DNA from: Polyangiaceae bacterium
GTDB lineage: Bacteria; Myxococcota_A; Polyangia; Polyangiales; Polyangiaceae
Assembly (NCBI GenBank): GCA_009780955.1
Contig: WQZB01000026.1
Coordinates: 1-54,869 of the forward strand
DNA length: 54,869 nt
Reading direction: 5' to 3'
Positions 19,199 through 28,564 of this stretch are shown one piece after another; the first letter of the stretch is position 1, and every line of letters starts with the position of its first letter. A program made the position numbers and the translations under genes. The notes beneath the pieces were generated by a model, which ran no database searches, had not been told where the DNA came from, and was given only the letters and a program-made list of their open reading frames with translations.

Positions 19199-20112
19199 CG
19201 CACGGCCTCGATGATCGAGCGCACCGCCCGAGTGGGATCTCGATCGGTCGTCATGGTCAAGAAGTGCGCTCCACGCGCCACGAGCGCGCGCCGCCACTCG
19301 GCCTGCATGGCACGAAGACGCGCGAGGTATTCGTCGCGCGCGCTCTGGTCGGTCTCGACCACCGCACTGCCTTCGAGCGCCTTGAGCCGCACAGCTTTGT
19401 GGAATGGAAATGTTGCTTCGTCCAGATCGAGCGTTTGCACGACGACAAGCACGCGTCCTCGGGTTGCGATCGCGCTCAGCCGATCGGACGCCTCGGATGG
19501 CAGATCGAGCAAGTCACTCAAGATGACGACGATCGAGCCGCGACGCGCCGTGCGCGACAAGCCCCCAAGCGCGCGATCGAGCGCTGAGGTGTCGGCAAGG
19601 GCGTCGCCTCGAGCCGATTGCCCCTCGAGGGAATCGACCACGCGTTCAAACGCCTCGCGCCCGCCGCTGACAGGCACCGGTCGCGCGCTCGCCAATCCTC
19701 CGATGAACCCGAGCCCGACGGGATCGCCGCTGCGCACCGCAACGCGCGCAAGTGCCGCCGCAACGAGCGACGCCCACGCGAGCTTCGCGCCAGGTGCGTG
19801 GGATCCTCGATATCCCATCGACGCCGTTGCGTCGACAACGAGGCGGAGCGCGCGATCCGTCTCGGTTTCAAATTGACGCACCAGCAGGTGCTCGTGGCGC
19901 AGAAAGGAGCGCATGTCGAGCCAGCGCAAATCGTCGCCCGGCGTGTAGGCTCGATATCCGCCAAACTCGACGCCTGCGCCTCTGCGTGCGCTACGGTGGG
20001 CGCCAGCGTAAACGCCCTCGGCCACCCTACGCGCACGAATGCGTAGTGGCCCGAGGCTTCCCCAATCGAGCGCACCGCGAAGCCCACCAGCGGTGGCGCC
20101 TGACGCTCGCAT
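19195..20112 (-). CDS. DUF58 domain protein
   Basis: DUF58 proteins have a VWA-like fold and are nearly always encoded beside MoxR ATPases and Bat proteins. The signature HRSARRGAGVEFGGYRAYTPGDDLRWLDM lies near residues 40-68, read here in two pieces (GVEFGGYRAYTPGD, then LRWLDM). The metal-site-like DATASM is near 93. The frame is open up to 20190, overlapping the upstream lipoprotein gene; the ATG at 20112 gives the usual family N-terminus (LGPLRIRARRVAEG). It is coupled to the downstream VWA gene by a 4-bp overlap. No membrane helix is seen. Confidence 0.85.
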   Translation of the reverse strand: MRASGATAGGLRGALDWGSLGPLRIRARRVAEGVYAGAHRSARRGAGVEFGGYRAYTPGDDLRWLDMRSFLRHEHLLVRQFETETDRALRLVVDATASMGYRGSHAPGAKLAWASLVAAALARVAVRSGDPVGLGFIGGLASARPVPVSGGREAFERVVDSLEGQSARGDALADTSALDRALGGLSRTARRGSIVVILSDLLDLPSEASDRLSAIATRGRVLVVVQTLDLDEATFPFHKAVRLKALEGSAVVETDQSARDEYLARLRAMQAEWRRALVARGAHFLTMTTDRDPTRAVRSIIEAVR

Positions 20113-20155
20113 GCTTTCGGAAGTGGCTCGACGCACGACCAAAACGCCCTCACGC

Positions 20156-22366
20156 TTATGGCAAACCAACCTCGGGTACGGGGCCACCAACTTGCGCCCG
20201 CGAGCCGCTCAAGATCTCCCGTGCAAGCGCAACTTCCATGAGATCGAGGCCGGGCGATACGAGAACCTGCTTGAGCGCGGCGTCTGCTCCCTGCATGTTG
20301 CCAGAAATTTTTTGCTCGATGGCCGAGTAAAAGAGCGACTCGGTTTTCTGCGTGGGCGTCTGTGCTGCCGCCACGAGCCCCGACACCGAAAGCTTGCCTG
20401 CGCCGTAGGCGGCAACCTTACCAACCCAATGTGGATCGCTTGCGGCCTGCGCGAGCACGCGGTCGGCCGAGCCGTCGGTTGGCACTCTCATTTGCCGCTC
20501 GAGCAGACGAACCCAAAGCGCGTAGTAGACGATGTCGTCGCGCTCGATTTCAGCAGACACGGCGCGCGCAAGACCATCGCGCGCACCCGTGAGATCGCCT
20601 TTGACGAACGCGCGCCCAACGATATGCCCAAGGGTTGCGGCTGCCTGTTGCTTGTCGCGCGGGGCTGCCTCGAGCGCCCGCTCGAGAGCCTTGAGCGCAC
20701 TCGAACCAGCACCAAAACGGTCGAGCACACGCGCGATCAGTCGCTCGACGCGCGCGCGGTCGTCGCCACGCGTGGCGCTGCGGGCCGCTGCGAGATCTTT
20801 CAGCGCAGCGGCGAGAGGCTTGCGCGCCGCGCTTGCATCGCCTTGTTCACGCGCGATGTCGCTTTGCAAAAGCAAGATCTCACCGCGCAAGGCGGCGTCG
20901 GCGTTCGCGCTATTCGCGTTGGCAGCCGAAAGCGCCGCGCGCAGACGCTGGCGCGCAGCTTCGGCCTGACCATCGTGCCAATCAAGGCGTGCAAGCGATA
21001 GCATGACGCCGCCGCTTTTCTCACGCTGCTCGGCAAGCGTGAGAAGTTTGCGCGCGTCAGGCAAGCGCCCCTCACGGATCTCGATCTCGCCCATCATCGC
21101 GTAGACCTTCGCAGGGCTCGGCTGCACATTTTTTGCGGTATCGGCCGCGGCAAGAATAGGTCGCGCCGCGAGGAAGATTCTGCGCACACTTGCAGGGTCG
21201 TCGGCTTGCACGCCGCGCCCCATCGCTTGCATCGTGATGGCAAGGCCAAGGCCCAAAATGTGCGGATCGGCGTGCGCTTGAATCGCATCGGCAAGAACGG
21301 CCGGCGCGGCCTCGCCCATTCCCATTTCGACAAGCATCGAGGCAACGTAAGCTGCTGGCTCCAGCGAGGTCGGATCGAGGCGGTAAGCTTCCACCGCAGC
21401 AACGAAGGATGCAACGCGAAGCAAATCGACGTCGCGATCGACATCGTCGATGTCGTCGCCTTTCGTTTGTTGCGGCAGCGATCGGACGATGCGAGCAAGA
21501 TCGAGCCACTTATCGGAGTCCGGATTGTCGATCACGGCTTGAAGCGATTCGATGAGCTCCGGACGCGTGAGCTCACGCAAGTTCGCGGTGTTGATCGCGT
21601 TGAGGGCGCCGCGCGGATCCGCGTTGCGAAGGTAGATGGCGGCAAGCACCGTGGTGCCCATCACGAGCGCACGCACGGCTTCGATGCGATCTTGATTTGT
21701 GATCTGTGCGCCGCCGGACGTGCGCAAGGCCATGGCCTTTTTGACAAAGTCGGTCGCTTTTGCTGCGGCGTCGTCGCGTGCAGCAAGGCTTGGCTCGAGC
21801 AAGTGGCGCGTCACCGCGGCGGCCTCGAGCGCGCCTGCGATCTGCATCGCGCCATTGCCGCTGGTCTGGCGCGTCCAAGCGATGATGGCATTGAGGTGAT
21901 CTCGGATGTCGGCGTTCTCGTGCGCCGGTGCGAGCCGGCTAAGAAGCTCGTAAGTTGCGCGCGCGCGGCCCTCGTCGCCCCTGCGTGCAAATTCCTCGCT
22001 GGCAGCACGCAGAGCCGCGTACCCATTGGCCCCGAGCATGTTGCCCGTGAGCTCGCCTGCTCGCACGAGAAACATCGCGCCCGAAAGCGAAGCGATCGCG
22101 CGATCGCGATCGCGCTCTTTGAAGCGGGCGGCTGCGCGTGTCATCTGGTGAGAGACAACGCCAGCGAGACGCCCGGCGCGCTCGTTCGGTTTGCTCGTAA
22201 GCAGATCGCGAACGCTGCCGGCGAATGCGTCGTCGGTCACCTCGGCGGTGGCAAGGGCCGGGTGCTCAGGGTGGTGAACCGGCTCGCCAGCCTGGCCGTG
22301 GCCCGAACCGCACGCGACAGCCGCGAGCGGCAGCGCGATAAGTACTAGGATCCTGGACCGACGCAT
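20156..22366 (-). CDS. large TPR-rich lipoprotein
   Basis: This is a 736-residue protein with a type II signal peptide (ILVLIALPLAAVACGSG, lipid Cys near 19). The rest is almost entirely alpha-helical and Ala-rich with tetratricopeptide-like helical pairs (for example DRAIASLSGAMFLVRAGEL, EEFARRGDEGRARATYELL, ARKLLTLAEQREKSGG). Such proteins are scaffolds in the periplasm or outer membrane. The upstream start at 22438 is rejected because the signal peptide begins at 22366. It is first in a minus-strand run with DUF58, VWA and uvrB, and divergent from the response regulator. Specific function unknown. Confidence 0.8.
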   Translation of the reverse strand: MRRSRILVLIALPLAAVACGSGHGQAGEPVHHPEHPALATAEVTDDAFAGSVRDLLTSKPNERAGRLAGVVSHQMTRAAARFKERDRDRAIASLSGAMFLVRAGELTGNMLGANGYAALRAASEEFARRGDEGRARATYELLSRLAPAHENADIRDHLNAIIAWTRQTSGNGAMQIAGALEAAAVTRHLLEPSLAARDDAAAKATDFVKKAMALRTSGGAQITNQDRIEAVRALVMGTTVLAAIYLRNADPRGALNAINTANLRELTRPELIESLQAVIDNPDSDKWLDLARIVRSLPQQTKGDDIDDVDRDVDLLRVASFVAAVEAYRLDPTSLEPAAYVASMLVEMGMGEAAPAVLADAIQAHADPHILGLGLAITMQAMGRGVQADDPASVRRIFLAARPILAAADTAKNVQPSPAKVYAMMGEIEIREGRLPDARKLLTLAEQREKSGGVMLSLARLDWHDGQAEAARQRLRAALSAANANSANADAALRGEILLLQSDIAREQGDASAARKPLAAALKDLAAARSATRGDDRARVERLIARVLDRFGAGSSALKALERALEAAPRDKQQAAATLGHIVGRAFVKGDLTGARDGLARAVSAEIERDDIVYYALWVRLLERQMRVPTDGSADRVLAQAASDPHWVGKVAAYGAGKLSVSGLVAAAQTPTQKTESLFYSAIEQKISGNMQGADAALKQVLVSPGLDLMEVALAREILSGSRAQVGGPVPEVGLP

Positions 22367-22522
22367 GGGCGGCGAGCTTAGTCGAGCTGCCTCGCCAGAG
22401 GCTAAAAGATCAGAAGCTACAGAGTCGACGTTCCGCAAGCTTCAAAGCGACAGCAGGACGCATGAGCTTCGACATAATTGCCTTGTCGCCTTATCGCGCA
22501 GCATAGTCTTCTGACTTTCGCT

Positions 22523-23905
22523 ATGCCGCATGCGCATCTGCTCGTCGTTGACGATGAGCCATCGATTCTTACCACATTGCAGAAAGCTCTCTCGCTCGAG
22601 GGATATGCCGTCGACGTTGCGGGCGGCATGAAAGTGGCCGACGAAAAACTGAAGAAGCGTACCTATGACTTGTGCTTGTTCGACGTGCAATTGCCCGATG
22701 GCGACGGGATCTCGCTCTTGTCGAACCTGCGCGCTGCAAAAAACGAAGTGCCCATCATCATGATGAGCGGGCATGCAACGATTGACACCGCCGTTCGTGC
22801 AACGCGCCTTGGTGCGCTGAATTTTCTCGAAAAGCCAATCAACACCGACGCGCTGCTCATCGCGATCGAAACCGCCTTGCGCTTGCATCGCGCCGAAAGT
22901 GAAGCAAACGAGCTTCGTTTGGCAACAGGCCAAGCCGGTGACCTCATCGGTGACAGCCCTGCCATCAAAAAGCTTGTCGAACAGGTTGCGCGCGCCGCGA
23001 AAAGCTCCGCGAGCGTTCTTTTGACAGGCGAGCGCGGCACAGGAAAAGAGCTCGTTGCGCGCGCCATTCACCAGCTTTCGCCGCGCGCGAAGGGGCCGCT
23101 CGAAAAGCTCAATTGCGCCGCGTTGCCGAGCGAGCTCATTGAGAGCGAACTTTTCGGTCACGAGGCCGGAGCCTTTACCGGAGCCACCAAACAGCGGCGC
23201 GGCAAATTCGAACGAGCCAGCTTCGGCACGCTGTTTCTCGACGAAGTCGGCGACATGCCGCTGGCCATGCAGTCGAAGCTTCTTCGCGTTCTGCAAGAGC
23301 GCGAAATCGAGCGCGTTGGCGGTAGCGAAGTCATCAAGGTAGACACGCGCGTGGTGGCGGCAACGAATCGCGATCTGGTCAAGGCCTGCGAGTCCAATGC
23401 GTTTCGCGCCGACCTGTACGATCGGCTCAACGTCGTGCCGCTTCACATTCCGCCGCTGCGCGCGCGCCGCGACGACATTCCCATTCTTGCCGCGCACTTT
23501 CTCAAGCTTGCTGCCAAGGCCAACGATCGACCAGGCATCCGGCTCGAAGACGAAGCCATCGCGATACTTGTATCGTACAATTTTCCTGGCAACGTCCGCG
23601 AGCTGAAAAACCTGACCGAACGGCTCGTCATTCTCACCCCCGACGACGTCATTCGCGCTGCCGACGTGCAGAGCTGCCTACCTGGCAGCGGTGGCAGCAA
23701 AGCGGCGGGCCTGTATCGGCCAGGCGTGCCGCTACGCGAGCTCGTTGAACAAGCCGAGCGGCAGATCATTGTAGACGCACTTGCCCACCACGGCGGACAA
23801 ATGGCAGCCACCGCGCGCGCTCTCGATCTCGAGCGAAGCCACCTCTACAAGAAAGCGCGTGCTCTTGGCTTGCGAGGCGAAAGCAAAGGCGACGACGACG
23901 AGTGA
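22523..23905 (+). CDS. NtrX-like sigma-54-dependent response regulator
   Basis: An N-terminal receiver has its phosphate acceptor at D54 (LCLFDVQLPDG). A sigma-54 AAA+ domain follows with Walker A GERGTGKE near 169 and the GAFTGA loop near 216 that contacts sigma-54. The C-terminal Fis-type helix-turn-helix (ATARALDLERSHLYKKARAL) is of the NtrX kind. At 461 residues it has normal NtrC-family length. No histidine kinase is adjacent. The stop is 3 bp before mfd, so the two genes are almost certainly one transcript. The ATG at 22523 removes 15 unlikely residues from the open frame. Confidence 0.93.
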   Translation: MPHAHLLVVDDEPSILTTLQKALSLEGYAVDVAGGMKVADEKLKKRTYDLCLFDVQLPDGDGISLLSNLRAAKNEVPIIMMSGHATIDTAVRATRLGALNFLEKPINTDALLIAIETALRLHRAESEANELRLATGQAGDLIGDSPAIKKLVEQVARAAKSSASVLLTGERGTGKELVARAIHQLSPRAKGPLEKLNCAALPSELIESELFGHEAGAFTGATKQRRGKFERASFGTLFLDEVGDMPLAMQSKLLRVLQEREIERVGGSEVIKVDTRVVAATNRDLVKACESNAFRADLYDRLNVVPLHIPPLRARRDDIPILAAHFLKLAAKANDRPGIRLEDEAIAILVSYNFPGNVRELKNLTERLVILTPDDVIRAADVQSCLPGSGGSKAAGLYRPGVPLRELVEQAERQIIVDALAHHGGQMAATARALDLERSHLYKKARALGLRGESKGDDDE

Positions 23906-23908
23906 ACG

Positions 23909-26900
23909 ATGTCAACCGAGCTTCGCGCTAGCATTGCCGAGCGCACGGGCCAAACGGCCGAAACACTTACGCGCGCCGAGCAAGCCGAACAAGAAAGAGT
24001 TTTGCTGCCGCCCGTTCTTGCGCCCGAAGGCGTTGTCGTCACGCGCATCGGCGACATCGCGGCTCGTGCCTCGAGCAGCGCACGTACCGATGTTGCGGGC
24101 GTGCGCGGAAGCGCCGACGCCGCACTCATCGCAGCACTTGCAACCTACAATTGTCCCGTCGTCGCCGTCACTTCCGATCTCGATGGCGCGCGACGTCTCG
24201 CGGGCGACGTGCGCACGTTGCTCGGCCAAAGCCCGACACCCGAAAAAGGCTCGGACGTCGACAACGTGCGCGATGGCGTCGACGAGCTCGCTTCGGACAA
24301 CGACGTTCTCGTTCTTGCTACGGCAGACTCTTCGCCCTTCGCCGAGGTGAACCCCGACAGGCGCGGTGCGATGAGCCGCATGGCTACCCTCTCGCACCTG
24401 GCGTGCGGTCGCCCGTATCGCGTGCTCGTGGTCACGGCCGCGGCGCTCGCGCGAAAGTTCGTGCCGCCCGACGCGGTTGCCAAAGCCACGCAGCGCATCG
24501 TGTTCGAGAGCGAGCTCAATCGCGACGAGCTTCTTCAGGCGCTCACCGTGGCAGGCTACATTCGCGTGCCTGTCGTCGAAGATCCAGGGTCGTTTGCCGT
24601 ACGCGGATCGCTCATCGACCTTTGGCCGCCGGGTACAAGCTGTCCGTTTCGCGTCGAGCTGTACGGCGATCTTACGATTGGTATGAAGCCGTTCGACGCG
24701 GTCGAGCAGACAACACGCGGAGCCACGAATGTGCGAGAGGTTTGGCTGCCGCCGGCGCGCGAGGCGATCCTCACAGAGGACAACATCGAGCGCGCACGCG
24801 AACGCATCAACCAGCTCGCCGACGCGATCAACTGGCCAACCGTAAAGGCTCGGGCGCTCGAAAGCGACGTCACGGCGGGGCGCGCGTTCTTTGGCGCCGA
24901 CGCCTATTTGTATGCATACTACAATAATCTTGCTTCGCTCGATGCGTACGTGAGCAAAGACGCGCTCGTGGTTCTCACCTCACCCGCTGAGATCACGCGC
25001 GAAGTTCAGGGCGAAATCGCGCGCATTTACGACGATGCGGCAGCGAAATCAGGCGAACCGCATTTCCCACCAGAAGCGTTCTTGCGTTGCGAAAATGACA
25101 TTGCGATCGATCTCGCGTCGCATCGCGTGGTCACCTTCCACAGTACGGCAATTCTCGGTGCACCTGATAACGAACGCGCGCAAGGGCTCGCAGCCTATGA
25201 AGTCACCCTGGATCCGGTCCACATCGCCTCGAGCGATCACAACGACCTCACGCACGCCGTCAAAACCGCACGCTCCGGAAAAGGCCACGCGGCCACGCTC
25301 GGGCCCGTTGCACGCCACATTGCACATTACAACGATTATGGGTTGCGCGTTTTTCTCACGGCGCGTGCACAAACCCAAGGAGCGCGTCTCGCGCAGCTTC
25401 TCACTCACCTCGGCATCAAGTGCCGTGTGCGCTCCGGCGACTTCCGTGGCTCATGGCTCACCGAAGCGCGCCATGAAAACGAGCCCGACGCGCAGATCGT
25501 TACGGTGCCGCTGTCTCGTGGCGTCGTCATGCCGGGTGAAGGCTACGCAATCATCACCGAGGAAGAAATTTTTGGCGGCCGCGCGCATCGCACGCGCGAT
25601 CGCAGCAAAGCCAAAGACTTCGCTCGGCCCTTTCTTGAAGATTTGAAGAGTCTCAAAGTGGGCGACTTCGTCGTCCACGTCGAGCACGGCATTGGCCGCT
25701 ATGCAGGCTTGGTGCACAAAGAGGTGGGCGGGCTCACGGTCGATCTGCTCGTCGTCGAGTACGCGGCCGGCGACAGGCTTTATCTGCCCGTCTACCGCAT
25801 GAACCAGATCCAGAAATTCTCTGGCGGCGAGGCTGCGCAGCCCAAAGTCGATCGGCTCGGAGCCTCGACGTTTGCAAAAACCAAAGCGCGCGTGAAAAAG
25901 GCCGTTCGCCAAATGGCCGACGAGCTATTGCGCCTGTACGCCGAGCGGCAAGCCCAGCCCGGCATCGCGCTCGATACCATCGACGACGACTACCGCGCGT
26001 TCGAAGCTACCTTCCCGTTCGACGAGACCGACGATCAAGCAAGGGCAATCGACGACATCAACCGCGACCTCGATGCGCCGCGCCCCATGGATCGCCTGGT
26101 TTGCGGCGACGTCGGCTTCGGCAAAACCGAGCTTGCCATCCGCGCTGCATTTCGCGTGGCCATGAGCGGCAGGCAAGTCGCGGTGCTTTGCCCAACCACG
26201 GTGCTCGCGCAACAGCATTTTCGCACCTTCGAAGCGCGAATGGGCGATTACCCCCTGACCATTCATGCGCTAAGCCGATTTCAAACCAAGAAAGAACAAG
26301 ATAACATATTAGCCTTACTCAAAGAAGGCAAAGCAGACGTTGTCATCGGCACACACCGCCTTCTATCGAAAGATGTTCATTATCGAAATTTGGGTCTGCT
26401 CGTGGTCGACGAAGAGCAGCGCTTCGGCGTCGCGCACAAAGAGCGCATCAAAGCCCTTCGCACGACGGTCGATGTGCTCACACTGACCGCAACGCCCATC
26501 CCGCGCACATTGCAAATGGCCGTCAGCGGCATTCGCGATCTGTCGCTCATCACCACGCCGCCCGTGGACCGCCGCGCGGTGCGCACATTCGTGACGAGCA
26601 TGGATGATCTCGTGCTCAAAGAGGCCATTTCTCGCGAACTTTTGCGAGGTGGCCAAGTTTACTATGTTTACAATCGAATCGACGGCATTTACGAAAAGGC
26701 ACAGCGCGTTCAAAAGCTTTTCCCGAATGCGCGAATCGCGGTTGCCCATGGTCAGATGACGCGCTCGACCGGCGCAAAAGGCGACCGCAGCATCAGCAAG
26801 GAAGAGCGAGAAACCGCGCTCGAGAAAACCATGCTCGATTTCGTCGAAGGACGATTCGACATTCTCGTGGCCACGGCCATCGTCGAAAGCGGTCTCGACA

Positions 26901-27709
26901 TTCCGCGTGCGAATACAATCATCATCGACCGCGCGGATTTGTTTGGTCTCTCTCAGCTTTATCAGCTTCGCGGTCGCGTCGGCCGATCGAGTGAGCGCGC
27001 GTACTGCTACCTCATCGTTCCGCCCCCCAATGCGATGACCGACGAAGCGCGTTCGCGCATCGACGCCCTCGAGCGCCACACCGAACTCGGGAGCGGGTTC
27101 AAAATCGCAAGCCTCGATCTCGAGCTCCGCGGCGGGGGCGACCTGCTCGGTGCGGAGCAATCCGGAAGCGTCGCAAGCGTAGGTCTCGATCTGTTTTGCT
27201 CAATGCTCGATGAAGCCGTCCGCGAGCTTCGTGGCGAGCATGTGGTGCACGAAGTCGATCCTGAGCTGTCGTTCGATGTTACTGCGCTTCTGCCCGACGA
27301 TTACGTATCCGACGTGGGTGTGCGGTTGTCGCTTTACAAGCGCCTTGCAAGCGCCATTGACGAAGCCGCCGTCGCCGACATTGCCGTTGAAATGGAAGAT
27401 CGCTTCGGTCCACCGCCGCCAGAAGCCGCTTGCCTGGTGCGCCTCATGACGCTCAAGTGCGATCTTCGAAGGCTGCGCGTTCTCGGGTGTGAAGCCAACG
27501 ACAAAAGCGTCACCTTACACCTGCGTGACGACACACCGCTCGATCCAAAAAAGATTCTCGAGCTCGTCAAGGCGCCCAAAAGCGCATTCAAACTCACGCC
27601 CGACATGCGGCTATCCCGCAAATTCGACCAGGTACGCCAACAAGTCGGCGATGGTCTCATCAACTGCGAACGCGTGCTTGCGGAGCTTGCGGGGTGTTGG
27701 AGGGAGTAG
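23909..27709 (+). CDS. mfd: transcription-repair coupling factor
   Basis: Mfd removes RNA polymerase stalled at DNA lesions and recruits UvrA. The N-terminal UvrB-like module binds UvrA. The polymerase-interacting domain (GDFVVHVEHGIGRYAGL) starts near 586, the translocase Walker A GDVGFGKTE is near 733, the DEEQ box near 833, and TATPIPRTLQMA follows. The TRG/RecG-like motif and C-terminal autoinhibitory domain complete 1266 residues, slightly above the E. coli length. It follows the sigma-54 regulator by 3 bp. uvrB lies about 7 kb away on the other strand. Two hairpin repeats follow the gene. Confidence 0.97.
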   Translation: MSTELRASIAERTGQTAETLTRAEQAEQERVLLPPVLAPEGVVVTRIGDIAARASSSARTDVAGVRGSADAALIAALATYNCPVVAVTSDLDGARRLAGDVRTLLGQSPTPEKGSDVDNVRDGVDELASDNDVLVLATADSSPFAEVNPDRRGAMSRMATLSHLACGRPYRVLVVTAAALARKFVPPDAVAKATQRIVFESELNRDELLQALTVAGYIRVPVVEDPGSFAVRGSLIDLWPPGTSCPFRVELYGDLTIGMKPFDAVEQTTRGATNVREVWLPPAREAILTEDNIERARERINQLADAINWPTVKARALESDVTAGRAFFGADAYLYAYYNNLASLDAYVSKDALVVLTSPAEITREVQGEIARIYDDAAAKSGEPHFPPEAFLRCENDIAIDLASHRVVTFHSTAILGAPDNERAQGLAAYEVTLDPVHIASSDHNDLTHAVKTARSGKGHAATLGPVARHIAHYNDYGLRVFLTARAQTQGARLAQLLTHLGIKCRVRSGDFRGSWLTEARHENEPDAQIVTVPLSRGVVMPGEGYAIITEEEIFGGRAHRTRDRSKAKDFARPFLEDLKSLKVGDFVVHVEHGIGRYAGLVHKEVGGLTVDLLVVEYAAGDRLYLPVYRMNQIQKFSGGEAAQPKVDRLGASTFAKTKARVKKAVRQMADELLRLYAERQAQPGIALDTIDDDYRAFEATFPFDETDDQARAIDDINRDLDAPRPMDRLVCGDVGFGKTELAIRAAFRVAMSGRQVAVLCPTTVLAQQHFRTFEARMGDYPLTIHALSRFQTKKEQDNILALLKEGKADVVIGTHRLLSKDVHYRNLGLLVVDEEQRFGVAHKERIKALRTTVDVLTLTATPIPRTLQMAVSGIRDLSLITTPPVDRRAVRTFVTSMDDLVLKEAISRELLRGGQVYYVYNRIDGIYEKAQRVQKLFPNARIAVAHGQMTRSTGAKGDRSISKEERETALEKTMLDFVEGRFDILVATAIVESGLDIPRANTIIIDRADLFGLSQLYQLRGRVGRSSERAYCYLIVPPPNAMTDEARSRIDALERHTELGSGFKIASLDLELRGGGDLLGAEQSGSVASVGLDLFCSMLDEAVRELRGEHVVHEVDPELSFDVTALLPDDYVSDVGVRLSLYKRLASAIDEAAVADIAVEMEDRFGPPPPEAACLVRLMTLKCDLRRLRVLGCEANDKSVTLHLRDDTPLDPKKILELVKAPKSAFKLTPDMRLSRKFDQVRQQVGDGLINCERVLAELAGCWRE

Positions 27710-27727
27710 AGAAGCCACGTCAATCAC

Positions 27728-27752
27728 GTAGGGGCGCAGCATGCTGCGCCCT
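27728..27752. repeat. GTAGGGGC hairpin after mfd
   Basis: GTAGGGGCGCAG-CATG-CTGCGCCCT is one hairpin unit whose last bases are lost. It is followed by GCGAATGCGTTTTGTTGG, a flank that also appears beside the copies at 12304 and 43919. With the next unit it fills the gap between convergent mfd and safE. Confidence 0.8.
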
Positions 27753-27772
27753 GCGAATGCGTTTTGTTGGTT

Positions 27773-27800
27773 GTAGGGGCGCGATTCATCGCGCCCCTAC
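27773..27800. repeat. GTAGGGGC hairpin overlapping the safE stop
   Basis: The arms GTAGGGGCGCGA and TCGCGCCCCTAC are perfect around TTCA. On the minus strand its TAG (27797-27799) is the stop codon of safE. The paired hairpins could also terminate both convergent transcripts, although no T-run follows. Confidence 0.85.
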
Positions 27801-28564
27801 TTATGCGTGCAGCACTCATGTGCGGGGTGGCTCAGCATCAGTTGCTTGACAAGACCAACCGATCCCCACAAACCGAAGAGCAGCACGACCACACCGGCGG
27901 TCTTGCGTACCCACGTAAGCGCCAAAGCGCGCGCAACGCGATCGACCAAGGCGCTCATGGCAAGAATGACCGGCAAAGTTCCTACTGCGAAAGCCCCCAT
28001 CGTCATGGCCCCCGCAGACAAAGACTCGGTCGCTGCGGCGAGTGCAAACGCGCCGTAAAGCATACCGCACGGCATGAGCCCCCAAAGACCCCCAAGCAAC
28101 AAGGCATGCCACGGATTTCGCAAAGGCAAATGGCGCAGCGCCCACGGGCTAACCTTTGCCCAAAGGCGCGCGCCAACATTTTCGAGTGGGCGCATCATGG
28201 AAGGCAAACCCACCAGCTGCAACCCCACCCCAAACATGGTGACAACGACGAGCGCCCGAAGCACCAATCGCACGCCATGGATGGGAAAGATTCCGGTCGA
28301 GATCGTTCCGAGCGCGCCGAAGAGCGCGCCCATTAATGTGTAAGATGCAATACGCCCGATGTTGTACGCGAGCCAATGCGGAACGCGCGAGCGTTTCGAG
28401 CATCCTCCACAATTTGAGTTTGAGGACGAGGTGGTGGTGGCCGAGCACACGACCGAAACAACGCCACCGCACATCGCGATGCAATGAGCGCTGCTGACCA
28501 GCCCTAACGACAAGGCACCAAGCAGCGTTGGCAACGCCGCCCCCATTGCCAGTGTCGGATTCAT
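27797..28564 (-). CDS. SafE/DsbD-type membrane protein of the cbb3 operon
   Basis: This 255-residue protein has about six membrane helices and the paired motifs SSAHCIAMCGG (residues about 24-35) and LMPCGMLYGAF, characteristic of the sulfite-exporter/DsbD-like family that accompanies cbb3 oxidase genes and is proposed to help copper handling. A small Cys/Ser-rich loop (SNSNCGGCSK) lies between helices 1 and 2, and the C-terminus carries HECCTHK, both possible metal sites. It overlaps ccoG by 4 bp (ATGA). Its stop codon is provided by a hairpin repeat. Confidence 0.85.
   Translation of the reverse strand: MNPTLAMGAALPTLLGALSLGLVSSAHCIAMCGGVVSVVCSATTTSSSNSNCGGCSKRSRVPHWLAYNIGRIASYTLMGALFGALGTISTGIFPIHGVRLVLRALVVVTMFGVGLQLVGLPSMMRPLENVGARLWAKVSPWALRHLPLRNPWHALLLGGLWGLMPCGMLYGAFALAAATESLSAGAMTMGAFAVGTLPVILAMSALVDRVARALALTWVRKTAGVVVLLFGLWGSVGLVKQLMLSHPAHECCTHK

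Noticed and set aside
17966..23497. Long open frames antisense to the VWA, TPR-lipoprotein and response-regulator genes (for example 17966-19876 plus, 21206-22348 plus, 22442-23497 minus)
   Set aside because: They are antisense to well supported genes, are rich in Arg/Ala/Ser as expected for GC-rich shadow frames, have no family motifs and lack ribosome sites.
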